Source: Helicobacter sp. MIT 11-5569 (GTDB taxonomy: Bacteria; Campylobacterota; Campylobacteria; Campylobacterales; Helicobacteraceae). From it: a stretch of DNA of 64,000 nucleotides. The notes beneath the pieces are model-generated. The model ran no database searches. It saw only the letters and a program-made list of their open reading frames with translations, and had not been told where the DNA came from. This document shows, piece by piece, positions 40,343 to 48,709 of this stretch (position 1 is the first letter of the stretch; every line of letters starts with the position of its first letter). The stretch spans positions 1 to 64,000 of the forward strand of contig NZ_JRPB02000007.1 in assembly GCF_000765695.2 (NCBI RefSeq), read 5' to 3'. A program made the position numbers and the translations under genes.

Positions 40343-41302
40343 GTGGAAAATATAGAATCTATGACGATAGTAACTGCATTTTATGATATTAAAAGAGAAA
40401 ATCTTGACGATTTTAAAAGAGATTATACAAGGTATTATGAATATTTTGCATTTTGGGCTGGCGTTAAAAATCCTTTAATTGTCTATACGACAAAAGAGCA
40501 TGAAGAAGCGATTTTGAAAATCAGAAAAGCAAAAGGGTTAGAATCCAAAACGCAAGTGATTATCAAGCCTTTAGAATCCTTTGATACAAGTGCATTAGAG
40601 AAAATCCAAAAAACTTTTAAAGATTTTGACCAAACACAAGGGCGTAAAAATCCACAAAATATAGAATGTTTAAGTGCGGAATATTGCTACTTAATGTATT
40701 GTAAGCCTTATTTTGTTTGTGATGCGATAGAGCGTGGAATCGTGAGCAGGCAGGTTTTATGGCTTGATTTTGGATATAACCACGGAGGGAAATTTTATCA
40801 AGATTCTAAACAATTTGATTTTCTCTTGACGCCACAGAAAAATATTGAACATGATAAAATCAATTTTTTCTCTATAAAAGACAATGAAAAAGATAGTATT
40901 GCTGAAATTTATTTTAATATGAATGTTTTTTTGATAGGTTCTTTGTTTTCGGGGAATATTCAAGCTTGGATAGCATTAAAAGAGCACTTTAAAAAGGCTT
41001 TGGAGGCTTTTACATCTTTAAATATTTTTGATGACGACCAAATTTTACTTGTATGGTGTTATAGGAATTTTCCACAAAATTATCATGTCATTAGGACTTA
41101 TGAGTGGTTTGCTGCGCTGGATAATTTTATTCCAAAAGAGATTTGCCAAGCATTAAAGCGGAATCTTAAAGAATCATTACCTTATCGTCAAGCAAAAGCA
41201 AAATACAAAGAAGCGTTCAAGAAAAGAAATGCTGCACAATGCTTGTATTATGGATTCTTATATGTGTGGTATAAAATATTTAAGGACAGAAATGCAGCCT
41301 AA
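40343..41302 (+). CDS. HtrL/YibB-family putative glycosyltransferase
   Basis: A 319-residue protein of the HtrL_YibB (WlaTC-like) family. It begins MTIVTAFYDIKRENLDDFKR after a short leader and contains VLWLDFGYNHGGKFY and FDDDQILLVWCYRNFP, typical of this group found in surface-glycan clusters. I chose GTG 40343, five bases after AAGGA; an ATG two bases earlier is out of frame. The C-terminal end overlaps the next gene by 11 bases. The exact sugar is not inferable. Confidence 0.82.
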   Translation: MENIESMTIVTAFYDIKRENLDDFKRDYTRYYEYFAFWAGVKNPLIVYTTKEHEEAILKIRKAKGLESKTQVIIKPLESFDTSALEKIQKTFKDFDQTQGRKNPQNIECLSAEYCYLMYCKPYFVCDAIERGIVSRQVLWLDFGYNHGGKFYQDSKQFDFLLTPQKNIEHDKINFFSIKDNEKDSIAEIYFNMNVFLIGSLFSGNIQAWIALKEHFKKALEAFTSLNIFDDDQILLVWCYRNFPQNYHVIRTYEWFAALDNFIPKEICQALKRNLKESLPYRQAKAKYKEAFKKRNAAQCLYYGFLYVWYKIFKDRNAA

Positions 41303-42191
41303 AATCTCTATTATTATCCCTGTTTATAATGTAGAAAAATATATTGCAGAATGCTTAGAATCTTGTATTAATCAGACTTTAAAAGAAATTGAGATTATTC
41401 TAGTAGATGATTGTGGAAATGATAGAAGTATGGAGATTGTAAAAGAGTATGCAAGAAGGGATTCTAGGATAAGAATAATCCAAATGGCAGAAAATCAAAA
41501 GTCAATGTTAGCGCGCTTTGAGGGGGCAAAAGTTGCAAAAGCGGATTATATTATGTTTTTGGATTCTGATGATTTTTTAGAGCTTAATACATGTGAGATT
41601 GCATTGCAAGAAGGGTTTGATTATATCACTTTTGGAATGTTTAGGTATTGTCAAGGAAAGAGAAGAAAACTTTTTATATTTAATCATCAAGAATTTTTGA
41701 GCCTAAAAGATTATAGTAATTGGCTATATCGACAAAAATATCCAAATTTATCCATGGTTGGAAAATTAATAAAAAAAGATAAATTTTTAAAAGCAATGGA
41801 TTCTTTTACAAAAAGAAAAATTTCAATGGCAGAAGATGTGATGGTAAATTTTTTCTTAATTTGTGAATGTGAGAAATTTTTAAATCTTTCTGATGTTTTG
41901 TATAATTATCGGTTAAACATGGCTTCTACATCTCAAACAAACAATCTGAAAAAAATCAAAACAAATTATCAAGATTTAGAGTTTGTCCTATCTACAATAC
42001 AAAATGCTTCTAATAAAAATCAAAAAATCGCTTCTTTATATCTTACGCAACTTAAAGACGAGCAGCAAAAAACTATGTGCAAAATTAAAAGCATAGAAGG
42101 TAGATTGTCTTTTAAAGATAAGTTAGAGAGATTTTTCTTTAAAAAGTCTTTTGCATTAAGGAGAAAAATAAGAGTAAAATTAGGTTTGTAA
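41292..42191 (+). CDS. Glycosyltransferase family 2
   Basis: A 299-residue GT2 enzyme. It starts MQPKISIIIPVYNVEKYI and contains EIILVDDCGNDRSMEIV and the DXD site MFLDSDDFLELN. A later acidic residue in RKISMAEDVMVNFFL may be the catalytic base. The basic C-terminus could contact the membrane. ATG 41292 is preceded by AAGGA and lies inside the end of the HtrL gene; the open frame to 41229 is not supported. It is the last gene of the overlapping cassette after purN. Confidence 0.88.
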   Translation: MQPKISIIIPVYNVEKYIAECLESCINQTLKEIEIILVDDCGNDRSMEIVKEYARRDSRIRIIQMAENQKSMLARFEGAKVAKADYIMFLDSDDFLELNTCEIALQEGFDYITFGMFRYCQGKRRKLFIFNHQEFLSLKDYSNWLYRQKYPNLSMVGKLIKKDKFLKAMDSFTKRKISMAEDVMVNFFLICECEKFLNLSDVLYNYRLNMASTSQTNNLKKIKTNYQDLEFVLSTIQNASNKNQKIASLYLTQLKDEQQKTMCKIKSIEGRLSFKDKLERFFFKKSFALRRKIRVKLGL

Positions 42192-42270
42192 AACATTGTT
42201 ATGCAGCAGTGGTTGGAGCTGTTTAGGAAAACAAAATAGAATCAAAATAAAGTGAGATTTGTTTTTATGT

Positions 42271-42276
42271 TATAAT
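42271..42276 (+). promoter_or_regulatory. Candidate -10 box for the toxin-antitoxin pair
   Basis: TATAAT 28 bases upstream of the antitoxin ATG, with a strong AAAGGAGAG ribosome site between. No clear -35. Confidence 0.5.
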
Positions 42277-42303
42277 TGAAACTTCCAACAAAAAGGAGAG
42301 AAA

Positions 42304-42615
42304 ATGGTATCAAATATTGATTATTCTAAGTATGAAAATATGGATAAAAAACGTTTAATGAATGCGTTAATTTCTACTGAAAATAAAATCTCAAAATACA
42401 AACAAGAAATAGAAAATCATCTCAATTTAAAAAAATTTTTAGAATCAAAAATCAAAAAATCTTTGACTGGTAATAAAGCGCAAATAAAAGCAGTTTTGGT
42501 TCAAGATTCTAAAATCCTAAATAGCATAAAAGCATCAATTAGCAAAACAGAAAAAAAGCAAATTGAAGCAGAGTTAGAAAAAGAAATTAATGCGGAATAT
42601 ACAGATGAATTTTGA
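42304..42615 (+). CDS. Putative antitoxin of a RelBE-like pair
   Basis: A 103-residue, lysine-rich helical protein (KYKQEIENHLNLKKFLESK, then KTEKKQIEAELEKEINAEY). I recognise no antitoxin DNA-binding motif. The call rests on its size, charge, strong ribosome site and 11-base overlap with a RelE/ParE-like gene. If so it would neutralise the toxin and repress the promoter just upstream. The toxin is frameshifted, so the antitoxin may now be free of its partner. Confidence 0.6.
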   Translation: MVSNIDYSKYENMDKKRLMNALISTENKISKYKQEIENHLNLKKFLESKIKKSLTGNKAQIKAVLVQDSKILNSIKASISKTEKKQIEAELEKEINAEYTDEF

Positions 42616-42906
42616 GCTAAGGATTGCACCAAAAGTCGAAAAATGGCTTGAAAAATTTGCAAAGAAAAATCTTCATCAGGCTCAAAAAATAGTATTGTTT
42701 ATTGATAAATTGAAAGATTGCAAAAATCCTTTAGGGCTACCAAATGTAAAAAATTAGTCAATTACAAAGATAATCGTTATCGTTGGAGAATTAGAGATTA
42801 TAGAATCATTGCTACAATTTCAGAAAATAGAGAAATACAAATTATAAAAATTATCGAAATTGAAAAACGCAATGACACAATATATTCTCACACAAAAAGC
42901 CGATAA
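42605..42906 (+). pseudogene. RelE/ParE-family toxin disrupted by a frameshift in an A tract
   Basis: The frame from ATG 42605 reads MNFELRIAPKVEKWLEKFA up to NPLGLPNVKN and stops at TAG 42755. The sequence continues in another frame with KLVNYKDNRYRWRIRDYRII, exactly the C-terminal core of RelE-type toxins, to a stop at 42904-42906. The A run at 42748-42753 has 6 bases; 7 would restore one frame of about 100 residues. RelE toxins cleave mRNA on the ribosome, and the missing half holds catalytic Arg residues. It is therefore inactive as sequenced, unless the base count is wrong or slippage occurs. Confidence 0.75.
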
Positions 42907-42918
42907 TAAGGAAATAGA

Positions 42919-43108
42919 GTGAAAATTTTGATTGTTATAGAAAATGTTTGTTGTTTTGGTGGCACAGAAAAGGTTGCGGCTAACCTTGCAAATGCCTTTG
43001 CGGGGGGGGGGGGCAAATGTAGCAGTTTTTAGCTTTTTTGATTCTGGAATTTTACCAGCTTATAAATTTGATGGAAAAATTAAAGCTTTTAATGCGAGCA
43101 AAGTTAAT
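42919..43108 (+). pseudogene. 5' stump of a poly-G phase-variable glycosyltransferase (GT4-like)
   Basis: Reading from GTG 42919 (AAGGA upstream) gives MKILIVIENVCCFGGTEKVAANLANAFA, the N-terminus of GT4-type glycosyltransferases with its GGTE loop. A run of 12 G follows. Beyond it, another frame gives NVAVFSFFDSGILPAYKFDG; 11 or 14 G would join the two. The match ends near 43108, where the sequence becomes the antisense of the rny 3' end. So only about 64 residues remain and the catalytic C-terminal domain is lost. The fragment is non-functional whatever the tract length. Confidence 0.75.
43002..43013. repeat. Poly-G tract, 12 units
   Basis: A run of 12 G after codon 27 of the glycosyltransferase stump. 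By frame counting, 11 or 14 units keep the two halves in frame; the 12 seen do not. It is typical of contingency tracts in Helicobacter/Campylobacter glycan genes. Confidence 0.9.
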
Positions 43109-44680
43109 TTACTCCGCCACAGCGCAGGCTCTAGTTTCTCTAATCACACTAACTTTTACTTCGCCGGGATATTGCACATTAGATTCTATATCTTTTGCAA
43201 TCTCTTTTGCTAAAACATAAGCTTCATCATCGTCAATATCTTCTGATTTGACAATCACACGCACTTCGCGTCCAGAATTAATAGCATAAGCGTGTAAAAC
43301 ACCCATTTTGGAAGTGGCGATTTTTTCTATCTCGCTAACGCGTCTTAGGTAATTCTCTAGCACTTCGCGCCTCGCGCCCGGGCGTGCTGCGGAGAGTGCA
43401 TCAGCAGCGCAAACAGCAGCAGCTTCGATACTTTTTATCTCTTCATTACCATGATGAGATAGAATCGCATTTAAAACCACCGGAGGTTCGTTATAACGTC
43501 TTGCGATTTCTGCTCCTAGTTCTACATGCGTGCCTTTAAACTCGTGTGTGCGTGATTTACCTATATCGTGTAATAATCCTGCGCGTGTCGCAAGCATACA
43601 ATCTCCACCAAGTTCAGCAGCGATGATTCCTGCTAAGTTTGCGACTTCTAGGGAATGTGCTAAAGCATTTTGTCCATAACTAGCGCGGTAGCGTAGCTTG
43701 CCGATTAATTTTTTAATTTCTGGGTGGATTCCGCTAAGTCCTAAGTCGAGCGTTACATGTTCTCCTTCTTTGTAGATGTTTTCTTCAAACTCATCGAAGC
43801 ATTTTTGATAGATTTCTTCAATTCTTGCAGGTTGGATTCTGCCATCTTCAACTAGGCGGTTGATTGTTTCTACCGCGATTGCGCGCCGATACAGATTGTG
43901 TGAGCTTACAATAATCACATTTGGCGTATCATCAATGATAATATCCACGCCGCAAATCATTTCTAAGCATTTGATATTGCGCCCTTCTTTGCCAATAATG
44001 CGCGCTTTTAAATCATCGCTTGGCAAAACAATACTTTGGATAAGTCGCTCTGCTGCAAATTCTCCTGCAAAACGCGATGTCGCCATTGCTAAAATATAAT
44101 TTGCCTTTTCTTTTGCGATTTCTTTTGCTTGTGTTTCTTGCTCTCTTATGATTTTTGAAGCTTCTAGTTTGGATTCTTCTTTAATGCGTTCTAAAAACAT
44201 TTGTTTTGCTTCATTTTTAGTAAGGTTAGCTACTTTGGATAAACTTTGTGTAAGTTCTTCGAGTTTTGCATTATAAGTATTTTTTAGCTTTTTTAGGGAT
44301 TCTTGTTCTTTAAAGAGGGCATTGCGGTCTTTGTGTAACAAATGCTTTTCATGCTCAATTTTGCAAATTTCTCTTTCCATATTTTGGGATTGCGCTAATT
44401 TTTCCTTTTCAAAAAGTAGCAAATTTGCTTCATGTTCTTTTAAGATTTTACTACTTTCCCTATCGGCATTGAGTTTTGCTTCTAGTTCAATATCTTTTGC
44501 CTTAATCTTTGATTCTTGTAAAAATCTCTCTGCCTCGTATTCAATAGCTTTTGCCCTTGCATTTGCCTGCTCAAGTTGGATTTTAGAGCTTGCAAGTGAG
44601 AGTTTGCGCGAAATGAGATAACTACCGCCGCCGGCGACTAGAGCAGAGAGAATAGAACTTGTAACAACCCATGTAATCAT
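43109..44680 (-). CDS. rny: Ribonuclease Y
   Basis: RNase Y is a membrane-anchored endonuclease that starts mRNA decay. The 523 residues comprise an N-terminal helix (WVVTSSILSALVAGGGSYLI), a long coiled coil to about residue 200, a KH domain (RIIGKEGRNIKCLEMICGVD) and an HD domain (RAGLLHDIGKSRTHE). The HD metal site is intact. The start overlaps the upstream cyclo-ligase gene by 59 bases. The 3' end abuts a truncated glycosyltransferase on the other strand. Confidence 0.95.
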   Translation of the reverse strand: MITWVVTSSILSALVAGGGSYLISRKLSLASSKIQLEQANARAKAIEYEAERFLQESKIKAKDIELEAKLNADRESSKILKEHEANLLLFEKEKLAQSQNMEREICKIEHEKHLLHKDRNALFKEQESLKKLKNTYNAKLEELTQSLSKVANLTKNEAKQMFLERIKEESKLEASKIIREQETQAKEIAKEKANYILAMATSRFAGEFAAERLIQSIVLPSDDLKARIIGKEGRNIKCLEMICGVDIIIDDTPNVIIVSSHNLYRRAIAVETINRLVEDGRIQPARIEEIYQKCFDEFEENIYKEGEHVTLDLGLSGIHPEIKKLIGKLRYRASYGQNALAHSLEVANLAGIIAAELGGDCMLATRAGLLHDIGKSRTHEFKGTHVELGAEIARRYNEPPVVLNAILSHHGNEEIKSIEAAAVCAADALSAARPGARREVLENYLRRVSEIEKIATSKMGVLHAYAINSGREVRVIVKSEDIDDDEAYVLAKEIAKDIESNVQYPGEVKVSVIRETRACAVAE

Positions 44681-45269
44681 TGTTTATATCCTTAAATTTT
44701 AGGAGAGCAAAGGGCGTAATAAATATATTTGCTTGTAAATCATAAGATTGTGTGATAGCGTGTTGTGCAAGATTTAAAGCACGGCATATAAAAATTGTTT
44801 GCGGTTTTGTTTTTAAAGTGCTAAAAAATCTATCATACATTCCTTTGCCAAATCCTATACGTTTAAATGTTTTATCGATTCCAATTACAGGGACAATTGC
44901 GTAATCAAGTTTTGAGATTTTAAAAGATGAATCCCTAGATTCATAAACTCCAAAAGCCCTTTTTTGCATTGGAAGTCTATATTTTACAATTTTAAAACTA
45001 ATACCCTGCATAAGGGGCAGAAAAATTTGTATCTTTTTTTGTTTTTTGTAAAAATGTAATAGTTTTCTAATATCAAACTCTATGGGCAAGGGATAGTAAA
45101 ATAAGATATTAATAGGGCGTTTAGATTTGTGGGTGGCAATGTAGCGTTCAATTTCTATTTTTAGGGATTTTTGAATCTTAGTATCAAGCAAAAGTGTATT
45201 ATTTTTTTTATAAATTTTTTCAAGATTGTTTTTAAAAACTTTGCGATAATCTGCTTTTAAATCGGACAT
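44622..45269 (-). CDS. 5-formyltetrahydrofolate cyclo-ligase family protein
   Basis: A 215-residue protein of the 5-FCL/YgfA family, which converts 5-formyl-THF to 5,10-methenyl-THF with ATP. The clearest part is the C-terminal motif VPVIGIDKTFKRIGFGKGMYDRFF, matching the family GxRxGxGxGxYD pattern. The N-terminal half is divergent and very basic. The last 20 residues lie inside the rny start region, an unusually long 59-base overlap. The gene start overlaps the upstream membrane protein gene by 38 bases. Confidence 0.82.
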   Translation of the reverse strand: MSDLKADYRKVFKNNLEKIYKKNNTLLLDTKIQKSLKIEIERYIATHKSKRPINILFYYPLPIEFDIRKLLHFYKKQKKIQIFLPLMQGISFKIVKYRLPMQKRAFGVYESRDSSFKISKLDYAIVPVIGIDKTFKRIGFGKGMYDRFFSTLKTKPQTIFICRALNLAQHAITQSYDLQANIFITPFALLKFKDINNDYMGCYKFYSLCSSRRRR

Positions 45270-45864
45270 TTTTTCTCTTTTTAAAGGCGTAAAATATTGT
45301 GAAAAATACGCAACATTGTAACAGAAATAATAAAAAATGTATTTTGTAGATTTGCACTTCTTTTTGCATAATATTTTGGGATTCTAAAAACGCATAAAAT
45401 AAAAATGCGATTCCAAGTCCTAAAAGATAGCCGATTTGCTTGCGTTTATCTAAAGCGGATAAAATGCGCCTTTTTGAAAAAATGAGCGTTTCAGCGCGCC
45501 CTAAATAATCGCCAAAAATAAAGGTGATTTGATAAAGGATATAAACAAGAATCGCGCCTAAAAATGTATGTGGAAAGGCTAAAAAGGCAAGGATATAAAA
45601 AAAGGGAATCAGCTCAATTCCTAAAAGAATCACTTTGTAGGGCTTTTCTTTTAGGATTTTTGTGTAAAAAAATGTCAAGCACCATGCACCAAATGCGAGC
45701 GCGATTCCACCAATGGAATAAATTTTTGGGCTAAGCGGGGTATAGATTGTAAAGATTGTCCCTAGAGAAACTCCCAAAAATAGGGAGTTTAGAAGTTTAT
45801 AAGCAAGGTAGAATCGCAGATGAATCCTAGGCTTGCTTTTGATTGTTTTTATCTCACCACACAT
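45232..45864 (-). CDS. Multi-pass membrane protein of unknown function
   Basis: A 210-residue protein with about six hydrophobic helices (for example FLGVSLGTIFTIY, ALAFGAWCLTFFY, IELIPFFYILAFLAF, IHFLLFLLQCCVFFTIFYAF). Lysine-rich loops and tail suggest their cytoplasmic side. I recognise no family. It overlaps the receptor gene upstream by 11 bases and the cyclo-ligase gene downstream by 38, so it is part of a compressed operon. A transporter or enzyme role cannot be deduced. Confidence 0.7.
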   Translation of the reverse strand: MCGEIKTIKSKPRIHLRFYLAYKLLNSLFLGVSLGTIFTIYTPLSPKIYSIGGIALAFGAWCLTFFYTKILKEKPYKVILLGIELIPFFYILAFLAFPHTFLGAILVYILYQITFIFGDYLGRAETLIFSKRRILSALDKRKQIGYLLGLGIAFLFYAFLESQNIMQKEVQIYKIHFLLFLLQCCVFFTIFYAFKKRKNVRFKSRLSQSF

Positions 45865-47800
45865 ATTTTATTCCGCCGCCAAAAATGCGCTCAAACTCAT
45901 AAGGATAATATTTTTCAGAGACAAGAATCGCGTTTTTGTGGTCTGTGAGATTCTGCACATAGGCATAAATTTCAAAACTTTTAAGCTTGTAACTTGCGCT
46001 TAAATTTAGGCTTTGGTAATTTGGGGCTTTTTCTTGTGCGTTATTATAGTCATTATAATCATACATACTAGAGCCAAATTTATAAGAGATTCCAAGATTG
46101 AGTTGTGAAATGGGTAGATAATTAAGACTTGCGCTAAAGGTGTGTTTGGGAACACCCGGAATCGCATTGCCTTGATATGTGTCGCTTCGTATTGTGGAAT
46201 CCACATAAGCATAGCCAAGACGCGAAGAAATTTGTGAGCCAAAATGTGTAGTAAAACTCGCTTCTCCGCCGATTCTACGCGTTTTACCTAAGCTTTTATT
46301 TTGGTAAGTAAAAGGCTCAAAATATGCTTCATCACTTCCATTAATCCAAAAGAGATTCCCCCCTAATTCGTGGATTCCAAAGATAGTCTTTGTGCCAATT
46401 TGGTAAGTATCAAAAGTCGCAGTTTCTATAAGATGATTTAAATTACCTTGCCAATCAAACAGATAATCCACATTTGGCACGATAAAACTGCGAGAATAAG
46501 AAGCAAAAAGTGCGGTTTGCGCACTTAAATCATAGTGGAATCCAAACTCACCACCAAGTAAATTCTCTGATTGGGATTCTCCCATTTTAGAGATTACCCT
46601 TTGCGTGGAGATTCCAGCATTTAATGTAGAATCCCCAAAGTATTTTTCACCATTAAGATATGCTAGTATGGATTCTACTTGCGCTTTTGTGCCTTGATTT
46701 CTGCGTTCATTTGTGCGCAATTCTCCGCCAAATTCTGCCAAAAAGGAATCGTTTTTAAACTGCGTATTAAAATCTCCAAAAAGTCCTTTTCCTTCAAGTC
46801 TGTTATTAAAATTAGTATAGCGACTTGTGTTTCTGCTGCCACCGATATTAACATCTGTTATGATTCCAGAATCACTAAAGCTTGTAAAGCCTGTGGAATA
46901 GGCTAAATCCCAACGCTTTTGGTGCGTCCAAGTATCTCCGCCAAAAGAAGAAGGCAAGGGGGCTTGTGTGGGATTGTTTGTGAATTGCTCTTTTGTGAGC
47001 GGGTTTGCGTATTTGATTCCATATTTTGCATAATTTAAATTTGCTTTTAAGATTAAAGAATCATCGGGATACAAAAATGCAGTGATTCCACCATTTTTGT
47101 TATAGCTGCCGTCTTTTTCCTCACTTCCTTGCGTGATTTTCCTTGCACCTTCATTGTGTTGGTATTGTCCATATACTCCGATATTTAAAGCATCTCTAAC
47201 TTCGCGCGCGAAAAATTGTGAGTTTAATGTATCGTAACTTGCGTAGCCTACATTAAATGTGCCACCTTTGGTGCGCTTAGTGGTGATTTTTAGGATTCCA
47301 CTTGTTGCGCCGCTTCCATATTTGGTTGTTCCTTTGCCTTTGAGTATTTCTATTTTGGCAATAGAATCTAGCGGGATACTACTTAGTGAAATTGGTGCGC
47401 CATCAATATTATCTAAACGCATTCCATCAACAATAATGGCAATATTTTTATGTCCATTTTGTCCAAATCCGCGTAAATCAATATTTGCTGTGTAAGGATT
47501 GCCATAATTTGTTGTAATTTTAAGTAGAGAATGAGAGTTTAAGAAGTCATAGATATTTTGAGCATTGGATTGTTGAATCTCTTGTGCGTCAAACTCTTCT
47601 TTAAAATCCACATTCTCCACAAACTCTTCTGTATGGATAATAGAAAGTTTGAGATTCTTTTGAGCAGAATCTGATTTTTCATTAAGTGCTAGATTTTGGT
47701 TTTGCGCTAAAAGTGCGCTATTGAGTGCCAAAATCGCAGCAAGTGAAAAATATTTCTTTCTAAAACCTTTGGGACAAAGATTTTTGTGGTTTTTTTTCAT
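45854..47800 (-). CDS. TonB-dependent outer membrane receptor
   Basis: A 648-residue receptor with a signal peptide (FSLAAILALNSALLAQ). The plug domain includes NIYDFLNSHSLLKITTNYG, NIDLRGFGQNGHKNIAIIVDG and IEILKGKGTTKYGSGATSGI. A 22-strand-type barrel follows, ending in FERIFGGGIKYVW with the terminal aromatic. It imports iron complexes or another nutrient by family, but the ligand is not deducible. I chose ATG 47800; ATG 47815 is also possible and gives MKGFLMKKN. The minus-strand TATAAT at 47907-47912 excludes the 47956 start. I see no convincing Fur box upstream. Confidence 0.9.
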   Translation of the reverse strand: MKKNHKNLCPKGFRKKYFSLAAILALNSALLAQNQNLALNEKSDSAQKNLKLSIIHTEEFVENVDFKEEFDAQEIQQSNAQNIYDFLNSHSLLKITTNYGNPYTANIDLRGFGQNGHKNIAIIVDGMRLDNIDGAPISLSSIPLDSIAKIEILKGKGTTKYGSGATSGILKITTKRTKGGTFNVGYASYDTLNSQFFAREVRDALNIGVYGQYQHNEGARKITQGSEEKDGSYNKNGGITAFLYPDDSLILKANLNYAKYGIKYANPLTKEQFTNNPTQAPLPSSFGGDTWTHQKRWDLAYSTGFTSFSDSGIITDVNIGGSRNTSRYTNFNNRLEGKGLFGDFNTQFKNDSFLAEFGGELRTNERRNQGTKAQVESILAYLNGEKYFGDSTLNAGISTQRVISKMGESQSENLLGGEFGFHYDLSAQTALFASYSRSFIVPNVDYLFDWQGNLNHLIETATFDTYQIGTKTIFGIHELGGNLFWINGSDEAYFEPFTYQNKSLGKTRRIGGEASFTTHFGSQISSRLGYAYVDSTIRSDTYQGNAIPGVPKHTFSASLNYLPISQLNLGISYKFGSSMYDYNDYNNAQEKAPNYQSLNLSASYKLKSFEIYAYVQNLTDHKNAILVSEKYYPYEFERIFGGGIKYVW

Positions 47801-47906
47801 TAGAAAACCTTTCATTAAATTTTGCAAAGATTGTGCATTTTGGAGTTTAAAATTAGATTTGGAATCTTGTGTAAAACTTCTAAAGCTTGAACCTTTGCAA
47901 GCTGCT

Positions 47907-47912
47907 ATTATA
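47907..47912 (-). promoter_or_regulatory. Candidate -10 box for the TonB-dependent receptor
   Basis: TATAAT on the minus strand, with TTAAAA 17 bases further upstream as a weak -35. The leader to ATG 47800 is about 100 bases. The rest of the 47801-48040 gap shows no other feature I can support. Confidence 0.45.
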
Positions 47913-48040
47913 GCTAAAGTTTCGCCATATTTTAAAGATTTCAAAAAGATTTGCAAAGGGAGATAAGAGAAAGATTAGGAAAGAGATTCTAAAAATATGG
48001 AATCTTAATTAGAATTTTTAGGAATTTAAAGAATAAAGTA

Positions 48041-48069
48041 TTGACAATTAAAGCAAAAGATAGTAGAAT
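48041..48069 (+). promoter_or_regulatory. Promoter of the tRNA-tuf operon
   Basis: TTGACA at 48041-48046 and TAGAAT at 48064-48069 are separated by 17 bases, a near-consensus sigma70 promoter. It starts 61 bases before the first tRNA. Confidence 0.88.
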
Positions 48070-48101
48070 CTCACTTCATTTTTATGAAAAATGTAAAAAA
48101 T

Positions 48102-48177
48102 GCTGGCGTAGCTCAGTTGGTAGAGCAGCTGCCTTGTAAGCAGCAGGCCGGGGGTTCGAGTCCCTTTGCCAGCTCCA
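48102..48177 (+). tRNA. tRNA-Thr (UGU)
   Basis: Complete cloverleaf. The acceptor GCTGGCG pairs with TGCCAGC through one G-U. The anticodon is TGT in loop CTTGTAA, and CCA is encoded. Confidence 0.96.
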
Positions 48178-48229
48178 GATAATTTATAAATTTTTTCAGT
48201 GTTTGACCAGTTTTTATTAATAATTTTGG

Positions 48230-48314
<85 letters not shown>

Positions 48315-48321
48315 TAGCCAT

Positions 48322-48398
48322 GCGGGAGTAGCTCAGTTGGCTAGAGCATCAGCCTTCCAAGCTGAGGGTCGCGGGTTCGAGCCCCGTTTCCCGCTCCA
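48322..48398 (+). tRNA. tRNA-Gly (UCC)
   Basis: Complete cloverleaf. The anticodon is TCC in loop CTTCCAA between TCAGC and GCTGA. The acceptor GCGGGAG pairs with TTCCCGC with one G-U, and CCA is encoded. Confidence 0.95.
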
Positions 48399-48485
48399 TA
48401 CTGGGAGCTGATTCTGCAATTTTCTTTAAAATAATCAGCAAGCACTTTTAAATAAATTTATGTCGTATTGTTTATTAGAATTTTT

Positions 48486-48560
48486 GCCCATATAGCTCAG
48501 TGGCAGAGCACTTCCTTGGTAAGGAAGAGGCCGGCGGTTCAATCCCGCTTATGGGCTCCA
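48486..48560 (+). tRNA. tRNA-Thr (GGU)
   Basis: Complete cloverleaf. The anticodon is GGT in loop TTGGTAA between CTTCC and GGAAG. The acceptor GCCCATA pairs with TATGGGC, and CCA is encoded. The Thr-Tyr-Gly-Thr order before tuf is the same as in the E. coli tufB operon. Confidence 0.96.
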
Positions 48561-48666
48561 GTTTTTCAAAGGTTGCATAATTTTTAAGTGTGTAAATTGT
48601 GCAAGAGGTATGATAGAATTGTAGAAAATGTTACGATTCTTAATTTTAAAATTGGTAAAAATAGTG

Positions 48667-48672
48667 TAGAAT
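48667..48672 (+). promoter_or_regulatory. Candidate second -10 box directly before tuf
   Basis: TAGAAT preceded by TG lies 38 bases upstream of the tuf ATG and could add a tuf promoter to the tRNA operon promoter. No clear -35. Confidence 0.4.
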
Positions 48673-48709
48673 ATCCGCTATTTTAAACTTAAAATTTTAG
48701 GAGAGGCTT

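Noticed and set aside
42718-42906. 62-residue ORF as a separate small protein
   Set aside because: Its sequence is the C-terminal core of the RelE-like toxin; the true start is at 42605 in another frame.
42944-43213. 89-residue plus-strand ORF continuing through the poly-G tract into rny
   Set aside because: It is the second half of the glycosyltransferase stump followed by antisense rny sequence, not an independent gene.
45854-47956. TonB receptor with the longest start at 47956
   Set aside because: The first 50 residues lack a signal peptide and span a TATAAT box; a normal signal peptide begins at 47800.
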